A stretch of DNA of 46,885 nucleotides from Deltaproteobacteria bacterium (lineage in GTDB: Bacteria; Desulfobacterota; Desulfobacteria; Desulfobacterales; Magnetomoraceae), in the NCBI GenBank assembly GCA_002753725.1, contig PEAL01000003.1:1-46885 (forward strand), read 5' to 3'. This document shows positions 15,782 to 25,200 of this stretch, in pieces. Each line of letters opens with the position of its first letter. Position 1 is the stretch's first letter. The notes under the pieces are model-generated. The model was not told where the DNA came from, did not search any database, and saw only the letters and a program-made list of their open reading frames with translations. The translations under genes were made by a program, and so were the position numbers.

Positions 15782-18700
15782 TTACCTGTTTAGCTGATAT
15801 AAAACATTTTCAGAAAAAGCATCGGAGAGATGATCAAATGAATCCAGTTCATCCAGATGAGCTTTTGTGAGCAAACGGAGGGGCTCGGATGTTGAAAAGT
15901 TATACCAGGCGTTTGATGAATCCGGAAGCGCGTAGGGTTTATTGATAACCAGGTGAATCGCATCCCGCCCATTGATATTTTCGCATAATGTTTTTACGAC
16001 ATTGACTGTATTTAAAAAATTTCCAGAAAGATTTAACAAGTTTTCACTCATATCCATGTCAGGGGTTTGAATTTCCACAGTACCATCATTTCCTCGTTTT
16101 GATGTGGCTTCGATCTGGCTATCTGTTGATTGAATTAAATTGCGCGTATAAATAAATATTGCACCACCATCACCACCATCAGCATTTGCAGAGATAATCC
16201 CATGATTCATGATAGTAAATTCGTTACGAATGTTGATATCCCCCCCATTGCCCTCACCCTGATTGACATTGGTTGTAATTTTACTATTTAAAAGGGTCAA
16301 AGCATTTCCACCATTGAGGTTAATTTTTCCACCGCCTGAAGATACTGCATCTGTAGAAATACGAGCGAACTGAAACAGTTGAATATCTCGTTCTGCCTGA
16401 ATGGTAATGGTTCCGGCAGCGCCTCCATTTTGTTCGTTGATAACAGACATCATACTTTCCGACACAATGTTCGAATGCGTTATATGAATCGATCGCAATG
16501 TTTGAATGTCAATATTACCGGCATTCTTTATCCCATTGGTACTGGTTGAGATGAGAGAATTATCATTCATAAAAATGCTATCAGCGGTGATATTAATTTT
16601 TCCAGCAGCTCCTGCTTGCGCCTGATTTTCTTGTTTGGAGCGGGCATAAATGCCCGATCCCTGCCCCAAAAAATCAGATGTCAGCAAATTTTGACCTGAC
16701 ATCTGAAGCGTCCCTGTCAATTTAATATCAATATCTCCAGCATTTCCAGTCAATTTTTGTAAAGCAATGGCGCTGGTACTGATACGAGCACCATCGAATA
16801 AATTCATGTGATTGGCGTTGATGGCTATTGTCCCACCATTTCCTGTTGTTTCCTCTTTGAAATCAGCTTCAGCATGGGTATTGCTTTCAATATAACTGCT
16901 TGATTTATCACTACTGATACCCATCAATGTAATGGTATCAGTGTCATGAATAGTGATAGTGCCGGCATGACCAATAGATTTTGTACCGGTTTGTATATAA
17001 GTGCCCCCAGAAAGCAACAAATTTCCTGCCTGAATATCAATATTTCCTCCATTGCCTTGACTTTCTTTTGTGGTAGACGAAACAATGGCACTGGTTAATG
17101 TGTCTTTTCTCATATCCATAGACTGTTTGTAAGGCCCGCCTTCTCCTGACACTTCAAGTTTTTGACTTGCTTTTATCCAAATATTTCCGGCATCACCCAA
17201 AGATTCTGTCCGAGTGTTTATCCATGCACCATCTTTAATGGAGATATTTTTTGCAGTCATATGAAGATCCCCTGCTTTTCCAGAGCCATTGTTGTTTCGA
17301 TAAGAAACACATGACAGGTCGATAACACTGGGTACCGGCTGAAGATTTTCGCCTTGAACAAGAATCGTTTCTTCTGCAATCATGGTAACATCTCCACCTT
17401 TTCCTGTGCTGGATGTTTCCGCTTTTATACTGGCACCATCTTCCATTGTAATATTTTTGGCTTTGATTGAAACACTACCGGAATGGCCCGCTTTATCCAG
17501 CCTACCATAGGTTCTCACATAAATTCTGCATCCACTTTGGGGGGATTGAGTCGTTGATGAAGTCCAATATCCATAAAAATGAACATTCTCCCGGGCATCA
17601 AGCGTAATATTCCCACCCTGACCTGAACCACGTGTACTTGCAGAAAGTGTTGCTCCTTCAGAAAGATCGATATTTTTTGCTTTTAACAGCATATTCCCCG
17701 AGTTTCCAGATTCAGCGTCTTGTCGATACGAATCTAAAAAAATACGAGAGGCATCAAATTGCTTGTTTTTGCTTGACAGGGCAATGGTTTCTTGTGCATC
17801 AAGGGTAATATTTCGACAATCGCCCAGGCCAAAAGTTCTATTCTTAATTTCTGCGCCATCATTAATATAAATATTTTGTGCAACAATAGAAATGTTTGCC
17901 GTACGCCCTTTAAGCAGGTCATTGTTTTCATCTGAAGTGGATACGATGGTTGTGAATAGACCCGTAAGGGTTACATCTGCCCGAGCAGAGAGATTCATTG
18001 AAGCTGCATCAGCGTTCGAGAGGGTTGTTGAAGAAATTTTTGCCTCGTTGATCAGTGAAATATTTTCTCCAATAATTTCTATGGTTTTACCATTTACATT
18101 TCCCAAATTCTCTATAGAACAGATGCTGTGATCAAACATGATATTTTGTCCAACAAGTCTCATGGAGCCTGTGGTTTGACCGCTAACATCCAGTTTAGCA
18201 GCGTTACCTACAAGAATATCGTCAAATATTTTAATCTGGGAATAATCCAGGATATGATCGTGAAAAGGGATATCTGATGCACTTTTGATACTAATCAACT
18301 GAATGGATCCTTTTGAGGATTGTTCGATATCAGGGGTTGTCTGTGTTTCTGGCGCATCATTGATGGTTAAAATCGCTCCCTGATCAATGGTTATTTTGCC
18401 GCCAATAATGCACAAATGATTATTTCCGCTAACACCAAATCCATTGTTAAGCGCTGTGTCTGAATTCAATTCATCAGTGGGTAATTTTCCAGCACCATGA
18501 ATTTCAATGGGGGCAATATTGGCATCGAGGAATCCAAAACTTTGGGGTGAGGACGTCACCAGACCGCTGGTGTCTGGAGAGCCTGATAAAAACCGCTCGG
18601 TTTCACCCATCTGTAAATAATCTGCGGTACTCGCATAAAAGGATCCATCGATATTCAGATGCGCTGATTCGCCAAATATAATTCCCTGGGGATTGATCAG

Positions 18701-19051
18701 AAATACATCTGCGCCATGTATCGTTGATTGAATGGTCCCATCGATGTAAGAGGGATTGCCACCGGTCACTCGGGAAATAATGGCCTGAATATTTGAAGGG
18801 CCTGTAAATAATGCAGTCATTCCGGATTCGATGTTAAATGTTTCAAAACTATGAAAAAGATTGGCATCCTTTTGTACTCCCAAACTGGCATCAATCGCAT
18901 AAACAGTGTTTGTCGCTTCAACGAGTTTTATCGCGCCCAACGATGAATCGGTTTTGATTTCAGCCATTGACACGAGCGACAGTCCCAAAATAAGAAATGA
19001 CAGAATAATCCCGTTGATCAATAAAAAAAATGATATATTTTTTTTTGACAT
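15782..19051 (-). CDS. Two-partner-secretion exoprotein (filamentous haemagglutinin-like TpsA)
   Basis: The 1089-residue protein begins with a long signal peptide (about 1-30) and a haemagglutination-activity/TPS domain (about 31-265) with the characteristic FLINPQGIIFG motif. The rest is a repetitive parallel beta-helix rich in GNGGNIxIxA- and SxGxAGxI-type turns. It should be exported through an FhaC/TpsB outer-membrane pore, but no tpsB gene is in the window. AAAGGAT precedes the ATG and a plausible promoter lies at 19102-19130. It is the first gene of the surface block and its end nearly touches the CHAT gene. It is short for an adhesin and shows no enzymatic C-terminal domain. Confidence 0.92.
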   Translation of the reverse strand: MSKKNISFFLLINGIILSFLILGLSLVSMAEIKTDSSLGAIKLVEATNTVYAIDASLGVQKDANLFHSFETFNIESGMTALFTGPSNIQAIISRVTGGNPSYIDGTIQSTIHGADVFLINPQGIIFGESAHLNIDGSFYASTADYLQMGETERFLSGSPDTSGLVTSSPQSFGFLDANIAPIEIHGAGKLPTDELNSDTALNNGFGVSGNNHLCIIGGKITIDQGAILTINDAPETQTTPDIEQSSKGSIQLISIKSASDIPFHDHILDYSQIKIFDDILVGNAAKLDVSGQTTGSMRLVGQNIMFDHSICSIENLGNVNGKTIEIIGENISLINEAKISSTTLSNADAASMNLSARADVTLTGLFTTIVSTSDENNDLLKGRTANISIVAQNIYINDGAEIKNRTFGLGDCRNITLDAQETIALSSKNKQFDASRIFLDSYRQDAESGNSGNMLLKAKNIDLSEGATLSASTRGSGQGGNITLDARENVHFYGYWTSSTTQSPQSGCRIYVRTYGRLDKAGHSGSVSIKAKNITMEDGASIKAETSSTGKGGDVTMIAEETILVQGENLQPVPSVIDLSCVSYRNNNGSGKAGDLHMTAKNISIKDGAWINTRTESLGDAGNIWIKASQKLEVSGEGGPYKQSMDMRKDTLTSAIVSSTTKESQGNGGNIDIQAGNLLLSGGTYIQTGTKSIGHAGTITIHDTDTITLMGISSDKSSSYIESNTHAEADFKEETTGNGGTIAINANHMNLFDGARISTSAIALQKLTGNAGDIDIKLTGTLQMSGQNLLTSDFLGQGSGIYARSKQENQAQAGAAGKINITADSIFMNDNSLISTSTNGIKNAGNIDIQTLRSIHITHSNIVSESMMSVINEQNGGAAGTITIQAERDIQLFQFARISTDAVSSGGGKINLNGGNALTLLNSKITTNVNQGEGNGGDINIRNEFTIMNHGIISANADGGDGGAIFIYTRNLIQSTDSQIEATSKRGNDGTVEIQTPDMDMSENLLNLSGNFLNTVNVVKTLCENINGRDAIHLVINKPYALPDSSNAWYNFSTSEPLRLLTKAHLDELDSFDHLSDAFSENVLYQLNR

Positions 19052-19101
19052 TGTTCAATCCTTTGTATAAGCAATGGTATGCAATTGAAAAAAGTATCAT
19101 T

Positions 19102-19130
19102 TTTCTAGTCTGAGATCATTTATTTGTCAA
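19102..19130 (-). promoter_or_regulatory. Probable promoter of the TPS-CHAT-cohesin block
   Basis: On the minus strand TTGACA (19125-19130) and TAGAAA (19102-19107) are separated by 17 bases, about 50 bases before the TpsA start. The intergenic region to the divergent hydrolase gene is only 102 bases, so the two promoters must lie close together. Confidence 0.55.
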
Positions 19131-19153
19131 GTTTTTTATGAAAGAGACATTCT

Positions 19154-20002
19154 ATGAGCGTATTATCAAATGTATTAAAAATTTTCAGTTTATGCCTTGT
19201 CCTGGGAATGATTATATATGCATATCTTGAATTTCAGCAGCGTATGATCTATCACCCCAAACCCTATGGACAATCCTATCAAAAGCAACTATCCCGTGTT
19301 ATTCCCATTGAATATGAGACAGACCAGGGAAATCAGACAGCATATTTTTACAAGGGCCAATCCAGCATCCCTTCAAAAAAATTATGGGTTCTTTTCTCTG
19401 GCAATTCATCACTGGCAATGGATTGGTTTGATCGCCTACTGGATAATTATTCAGACATCCATTCCGCTTTTTTGATGATTGATTATCCTGGCTACGGAAG
19501 GTGTGAGGGAAAAGCAAGTCCGAACCGCATTCGAAAATCTGCCGACAAAGCCCTTGAAACTTTATATGAACGGTATACTGGACTCAACATGAAATCAGAA
19601 TCTCAATTGAATGTATTGGGACATTCGCTGGGTGCAGCGATTGCCTTGGAGTTTGCTTCAAGGCATCCGTGTAAACGTGTCGTACTTCTTGCTCCATTTA
19701 CAAGCCTTGAAGACATGGCCAAACGTGTTGTAGGATTTCCCATGTCCTATGCATTGAGTCATCGATTAGACAATCATGACCGACTCCTGGAGCTATCGCA
19801 ACAATCGCCGCAACCCATTATTTTTTTGATTCATGGAAACAATGATGCTGTCGTGCCAATAGAAATGGGAAAACAATTAGCAGAGTCTTTTCCAGGTATG
19901 GTTCGTTTTATAGCCTTGCCGTTGATGGACCATCGGACAGTTATCACACGGGGTCGCAAAACAATCTTTCAGGCAATGGATGGACATCGCGCAGATCAAT
20001 AA
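19154..20002 (+). CDS. Membrane-anchored alpha/beta hydrolase
   Basis: The 282-residue protein has an N-terminal hydrophobic anchor (about 6-24) and an alpha/beta-hydrolase fold. The catalytic triad is readable as S158 (GHSLG), D231 (HGNNDAVVP) and H260 (MDHRTV). The layout resembles the BEM46/ABHD13-like membrane esterases. The FSGN motif near residue 78-81 would supply the oxyanion hole. It is divergent from the TPS-CHAT operon and convergent with tatA, whose terminator overlaps its last bases. Substrate unknown. Confidence 0.88.
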   Translation: MSVLSNVLKIFSLCLVLGMIIYAYLEFQQRMIYHPKPYGQSYQKQLSRVIPIEYETDQGNQTAYFYKGQSSIPSKKLWVLFSGNSSLAMDWFDRLLDNYSDIHSAFLMIDYPGYGRCEGKASPNRIRKSADKALETLYERYTGLNMKSESQLNVLGHSLGAAIALEFASRHPCKRVVLLAPFTSLEDMAKRVVGFPMSYALSHRLDNHDRLLELSQQSPQPIIFLIHGNNDAVVPIEMGKQLAESFPGMVRFIALPLMDHRTVITRGRKTIFQAMDGHRADQ

Positions 20003-20038
20003 AAAAAACGGATACAATCCATGATGAAGAGTATCCGT
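20001..20038 (-). terminator. Rho-independent terminator of tatA
   Basis: On the minus strand ACGGATA (20032-20038) pairs perfectly with TATCCGT (20008-20014) and is followed by eight T (20001-20008). It sits 21 bases after the tatA stop and overlaps the end of the convergent hydrolase gene. Confidence 0.8.
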
Positions 20039-20059
20039 TCTTTAGAGGGATTTTTAGGG

Positions 20060-20248
20060 TTAAGAAACTGTTCTCGAATTTTCGATTCGATCTGTTTCTG
20101 AGTTTTGTATTTCAGTATTCGTGGCCTGTTTAAAATTTCGAATTGCCTTTCCAATACCTGAACCAATTTCAGGCAATTTTCCTGCGCCAAACACGACCAA
20201 AACAATCACTAAAATGATAACCAATTCTGGCATACCTATTCCAAACAC
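20060..20248 (-). CDS. tatA: Sec-independent translocase subunit TatA/TatE
   Basis: This 62-residue protein has the TatA pattern: a short periplasmic start (MFGIGMPEL), one membrane span (about 7-20), the [10 protein letters not shown] hinge and an amphipathic helix, then a short polar tail. It multimerises to form the pore for folded proteins. The start is GTG, supported by GGGGAG six bases upstream and by homology of the first residues. No tatB or tatC is adjacent. A clear terminator follows, so it is monocistronic. The upstream palindrome at 20309-20363 overlaps its probable promoter. Confidence 0.95.
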   Translation of the reverse strand: MFGIGMPELVIILVIVLVVFGAGKLPEIGSGIGKAIRNFKQATNTEIQNSETDRIENSRTVS

Positions 20249-20298
20249 GTTACACTCCCCTTTTACGATATTATTTTAAAAATTGGGTTAGTTATCAC

Positions 20299-20326
20299 AG
20301 AATAACAAGGTCGTATGCACAGTCAA
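20299..20326 (-). promoter_or_regulatory. Possible tatA promoter
   Basis: On the minus strand TTGACT (20321-20326) and TATTCT (20299-20304) are 16 bases apart. The -35 box lies in the loop of a long inverted repeat, and the -10 box lies inside a small palindrome, GTTAT/ATAAC (20291-20306). Confidence 0.4.
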
Positions 20327-20363
20327 CGCTATCACCGATAGAACGTTTAATGAGCATACGACC
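20309..20363. repeat. Nested inverted repeat between tatA and the oxidoreductase gene
   Basis: The outer arms GGTCGTATGC (20309-20318) and GCATACGACC (20354-20363) match perfectly. The inner arms CTATC (20329-20333) and GATAG (20337-20341) form a second hairpin. It could be a terminator for the upstream oxidoreductase gene, an operator for tatA, or a mobile repeat. No long T-tract follows. Confidence 0.75.
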
Positions 20364-20397
20364 CTCAAGAAAAATTAATGTCAGTAGAATAGCCTAT

Positions 20398-22017
20398 TCA
20401 GTCGGACAACGCAAGCGGTTTTAATCGTCCAATCTTCTTGAACACCTTCTCTGTTAACAAGGGGCCAATCATTGCAGCGGCTGTTACAGCACCTGTCATC
20501 ATAGCACCCGCAATACCACACGCAACAATATCTTGTCCGCTGAGAAAAAGCCCTTTGATTGATGTATATGCGCGCAATTCTTTTTGTTGAAACCGTTCAG
20601 GTGTATGGGCAAGCCCATATATTTCACCTTTCTGGTAATTGCAGAAATGTCGGGTTGTCAATGGGGTCGATAAGGACATATAATCAATTTTATTTTTAAT
20701 CTGAGGGACATGTTGATACAGACGGCTTAACATCTGTTCGGTTAATTTTTGTTTCAATGCCTCGTAGTCATCTCCGCGCTTTCGCCAGCTTGTGTGATCC
20801 CATTTTTGAAACCATTCAAAGGGGGCAAAAGAAATCACCTGAATGGTCGATTTTTCCGGATAACGCATTTCCCATTCAGGATCTTTGGTGGAAGGAAAGG
20901 ATATAAACAAACCCGGGAATGAATTCGGCCCTTCAGACAACGCTCGTGCATAATTGAGATCATGATCATAATCTGGATAAAGCCAAAGATTGGTTTGTTT
21001 CAGTCCCAAAGATTTAGCCGATTCTTTTAAACCAATAAAAAGGCAAAGGTGCCCACACGCCGGAGACGTTTTTTCTAGTATTCGGTTCATGTATGCCTGT
21101 TGGCTCTCGTGTGCAAGCAATTGGCGGCATGTATTTGCAATACCAATACTGCTGACAACCGTTTTAGCTTCAATTTCATCTCCATTTTCAAGTTTTACCC
21201 CCCTTACACGGCCATTATGAACTAAAATTCGATCCACTTTGGCCTGTGTCAACATGGCACCACCAGACTGTTCAATAACCGGTTGGATGGTTTCAGCAAT
21301 TCTTGAAGAACCACCAATTGGAAAATAAGCACCTTCAAGAAAATGGCTGGCAACCAGGGCATGAATACCAAAGCTCGATTGCAATGGCGGCAATCCATAA
21401 GTGCCCATTTGGCCTGCGAGAACACTTTGTAATTTTTGATTGGATGTCAGACTGTCTAAAACAGTCTTGACTGTCTGTTCAAAGTATGGCTTGCACAAAG
21501 GTTCAGTGATTAAATTGAACATCGAGCCAAGCCAGAAAGGCATGGCTCGTTCCATAAAATAAGGTCCGGAAAGATTATGTACGCGATCCAGCAAGGTCAG
21601 ATATTGCAAAATCGCCTCTTTGTCATCTGGAAAATAGTGAAACATTCTATCGGTGAACTGGGATTTTCCGGAAACAAATTCATACATTTCCTGTTTAAAA
21701 AAAAATCGATCATACAGATCATCGGTTCGATGCCATTTAAGTTGTTTTTTTGTAATAAAATCAAAGAGCAATCGCACTGGCGAAAACGCCTGCCCGACTT
21801 CTCCAACATAGTGAAGACCAACATCAAATTCATAACCTTTATGCTTGAACGTATGTGTAAAACCACCTGCGGTATAGTGCTGTTCCAGCACCAGTACCTT
21901 GTGTCCCAATCGGGACAAGATGGCAGCAGTAGTCATACCCCCCATCCCTGAGCCAATGACAATAGCATCATAGGGTGGAGAGACGTGTTCGCTGTTGTAT
22001 TTTTTTCCAGTGATCAT
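20398..22017 (-). CDS. FAD-dependent oxidoreductase of the CrtI / retinol-saturase family
   Basis: This 539-residue flavoprotein has an N-terminal dinucleotide-binding motif GSGMGGMT (22-29) followed by VLVLEQHYTAGG, and a C-terminal FAD segment LFLSGQDIVACGIAGAM, both typical of phytoene desaturases, carotenoid isomerases and all-trans-retinol 13,14-reductases. It would act on a long polyene or isoprenoid lipid, but no carotenoid genes are nearby. AAGGAC lies about ten bases before the ATG. The preceding 216 bases hold only a decayed fragment. The true substrate is open. Confidence 0.9.
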   Translation of the reverse strand: MITGKKYNSEHVSPPYDAIVIGSGMGGMTTAAILSRLGHKVLVLEQHYTAGGFTHTFKHKGYEFDVGLHYVGEVGQAFSPVRLLFDFITKKQLKWHRTDDLYDRFFFKQEMYEFVSGKSQFTDRMFHYFPDDKEAILQYLTLLDRVHNLSGPYFMERAMPFWLGSMFNLITEPLCKPYFEQTVKTVLDSLTSNQKLQSVLAGQMGTYGLPPLQSSFGIHALVASHFLEGAYFPIGGSSRIAETIQPVIEQSGGAMLTQAKVDRILVHNGRVRGVKLENGDEIEAKTVVSSIGIANTCRQLLAHESQQAYMNRILEKTSPACGHLCLFIGLKESAKSLGLKQTNLWLYPDYDHDLNYARALSEGPNSFPGLFISFPSTKDPEWEMRYPEKSTIQVISFAPFEWFQKWDHTSWRKRGDDYEALKQKLTEQMLSRLYQHVPQIKNKIDYMSLSTPLTTRHFCNYQKGEIYGLAHTPERFQQKELRAYTSIKGLFLSGQDIVACGIAGAMMTGAVTAAAMIGPLLTEKVFKKIGRLKPLALSD

Positions 22018-22101
22018 TTTTTTGTTGTCCTTGAAGAATTAACCTCTTGTTTTTCGGTATCACGAGCAAACGGCTTAACCATCAGATGGCTTGTTTATTA
22101 A

Positions 22102-22203
22102 TTATTTGACATAGACATTGAATTTTTTTTCAGCTTCATCCTTAGCTTTCAACGCTTTATCCTTCGCACGTTGCTCAGCTTTAAGCTTTTTTATTGCTAC
22201 ATC
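22102..22203 (-). pseudogene. Start-less 33-codon open frame, possible gene remnant
   Basis: A minus-strand frame closes with TAA at 22102-22104 and is blocked upstream by TAA at 22204-22206. It encodes a lysine/alanine/glutamate-rich helical segment (IKKLKAEQRAKDKALKAKD) ending in FNVYVK. There is no ATG or ribosome binding site. The composition looks like real coiled-coil protein, so this may be the tail of a lost gene between the TamB-like gene and the oxidoreductase. It could also be chance. Confidence 0.3.
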
Positions 22204-22233
22204 TTATGGGATGTAACGGGGAGTTCTGGGGGA

Positions 22234-25200
22234 CTATTGATAAGTGAAGATATGCCTCCAGTCCCCGCCTGGCATCTGACGAAATTCCATACGAAACAGT
22301 AACTCTCCACCATAGGTACCCAATGTATCCTGCATACCTCTAAGCATCAAATTTTCCAAGATTTTATAATCGGCAACCGTGTGGTGAATCAGTTGCCCGT
22401 TTCGGGTTTCAAATGCATAAGTGACTGACATTCGACGCGAAAGTTCTTTTCCTAAGGTTACTCTGTAATCATCTGTCTGGTTTTCTTCGATGGTTTCATG
22501 TTCCAGGGCTTCCAGTTTGAAGGTATCCAATCCGGTTGTTTGTTTGATATCTTTTTCAAATGCACTGGAAAGTAGTTCCGCAATCATTTGTTGGTTGGAT
22601 TTATAAGGGCCGCTGCTGGGCGCGAACAATCGGTCGGCAGGTTTTCCAAAAAGCAATATGGATATAATGTCCGCATGTTCTTCTGAAGGTGTCGAGCGGA
22701 GTTTCACTTGAAGTTCATTCAGCTTTCCAAGAACATCCAGAGAAATTTGCCAGTCTCGAATATCAACATTACTTTCAATATCAAGCACGGGTTCTGTGCG
22801 ATAGGGATTGATAAAATCAATCAATCCTTTTTCCAAAATAAAATTTTTGCTTAAATAATTGATTTCACCGGTGACAATTTCAGCTCTTCCCAGAACAACT
22901 GGATTGAAAAGGGTTCCACGAATATTTAAATCCGGATGTATTTCTAAATAGGCCAAATCATTATCTGCCACCAAAGGCTGGCGGGATTGAATACTTACAT
23001 CTAATTTTGTATTGCATATGCCTGGAAATGTCCTGCATGCAGTGTCAAATAATTTTGGCCGACGTGTTTGCTGTATACGTTCAAGCAACAGTTGATTCAC
23101 ATTTAATTCCTGATAATATAACGTTTCTAAAAATTCCAAAGAACCGTTCAGTCGCGATTGTCGATAGTTTTGTTCAAAATTCAAATTTGCATTCAGTAAA
23201 ATATCCGCACAATCCGGAATGTGAACCGGTAAGGCAGATGCAGAAACGTTCAGATTAATATGTGTCGGTTTTCTATTTGAAAGAATGACTTTACCCTGTA
23301 TATCGCATTTTCCCTCATCCACGCCAAATGAAAACTGTTTCAAAGCAAAAAGATGATGACTGGCATCCAGAATTCCTTGAATATGATGAAACCTCTGATT
23401 GTTCCAGGGTAACACATAATTGCCATCAGCAATTCTGACTTGCCCTTCAAATGTTGGGTCATTAAAAATATTGCTTAAACTGCCCTTGACAAACATGTCT
23501 CCTTGAATATCTCCAATATTATCAATCACTGCTGAAAAGGCTTTTAAAGGAATTTTTGAATTGATGTTGATCGTCGTTCCATCTGGAAATAGTCCAGTAG
23601 CAGAACCTTTGCAAAAACCGCCATTTGGGAAATGAATTGTATAATTGGATGATGTCAATTTTCGATGATCGATGGAGATACTTATATCGTTCATCCACGC
23701 CACAGGACGATCATGAAATATCACGATTGCCTGATCAATTCTCAAATGGGTATTTGTATTTCGGATATTGTTCAAATCACCGTTCATTTGAAATTCACCG
23801 GATAAAACGCCATCTATTTTTGAAAAACCTGCGCATGTCAAAATTGGCGAGAGTTTCATTTTGTGAGCCTGAGCGCTAATTTTAAAATCATGCTTGCTCA
23901 TGTGGTATTTCCCATAAAACTCCAAGATTGATTTTCCATTGATTGTCAGATAATCCTTTTCAGAGGAGATATGAAAGATTGATTCTGGCAGTGGTTGACC
24001 TTTAAAGAAAATGGATGATGCCACAATCTCACCTTTCAGCTGGGGATGCTTAAGATGTCCATTACCATCGATTTTCAAACGGATGTTTCCTGATAATTCT
24101 GGTATACACCCTTTTATATGAGAAAATGCCAGTGGCTCAGAATCAACGTTAAGATGAAAATTCTGCCCTTTATCAATACACCCTTGAATGACGATTCGTT
24201 CTTTTGCAGAAAATTCAACCTCCCCTGAATCCAAACATAATTTTTGCTCTGACAGGTGGACAGGAATTCGAGCCGACAAAATTTTTTGCCCAAAAAGATT
24301 CAACGATGTGCCATTGATATATAGATCACCTTCAGGAGAACGGCCCGATCCTTTTGCTTGACCATTGACCGTCAAGGTACCGGATAATGCCGGATGAATC
24401 GTATTTATCTGAATGTCATTGGAATGAATTGAAAGGGAATACTTTTCAGGTGGATGTGTCATGCATGAAGATAGATCTTTCCATTCAACGAAACCGTTGG
24501 TTTCAATGTGTGATGAAGATTGAGACACTATAGCACGATCAATGGTGATTCTTCCTTTTGATGACATACTGGCGTCTGCAACAAAATTTCCCAGAAGATA
24601 ATCCTTCAAAGATAATTCATTAGCAACTAAATGAATACTGGCCTTTGTTTCAGCAGGATGTTTATCAATTGTTAAAGAGGTATGTATCTCACCCGTTAAG
24701 ACAGGCAGCTTAAAAACCTTCAACCATTTTCCGGAAGATGTCATATTCACTGAAAGCTGACCATCAGGTTCGGAAAAGAGAGTCATATTCCCCTGACCTG
24801 TCAAAGAGAACCCTTCTGTTTTTGCTGATAAAGATACGATTGTTAGAGAATCGGATTCAATATGGACAGTTGCCTGCATATTTAAAGGAGTCTCCGGTTG
24901 AATATGAAACTTTGGGGGCAGCGTTGTCGTTGCATCAATAGTGATGTCTGAGGACAATGAATCAACGTCAATCCCATGTCCTTTCAGATTTATTCGGGCA
25001 CTGATTAAACTCTCGGAAGCAATTCCTTGAAAAAAAGGTTTCAATGAAATTTTTTGCGCATCAATGATAAACTGGTATGATAATTGGTCCCAATTTTCTT
25101 TTTTCGGAAATAATCCATCTGACAATAGACGTCTCAAATCAATCAAGCCTTGAATATCAATATCTCCTGATTGGGTTTGTAGATTCATACGATTCACAGT

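Noticed and set aside
20309..20363. Integron attC site
   Set aside because: The arms lack the GTTRRRY and RYYYAAC core boxes, and no integrase or cassette array is present.
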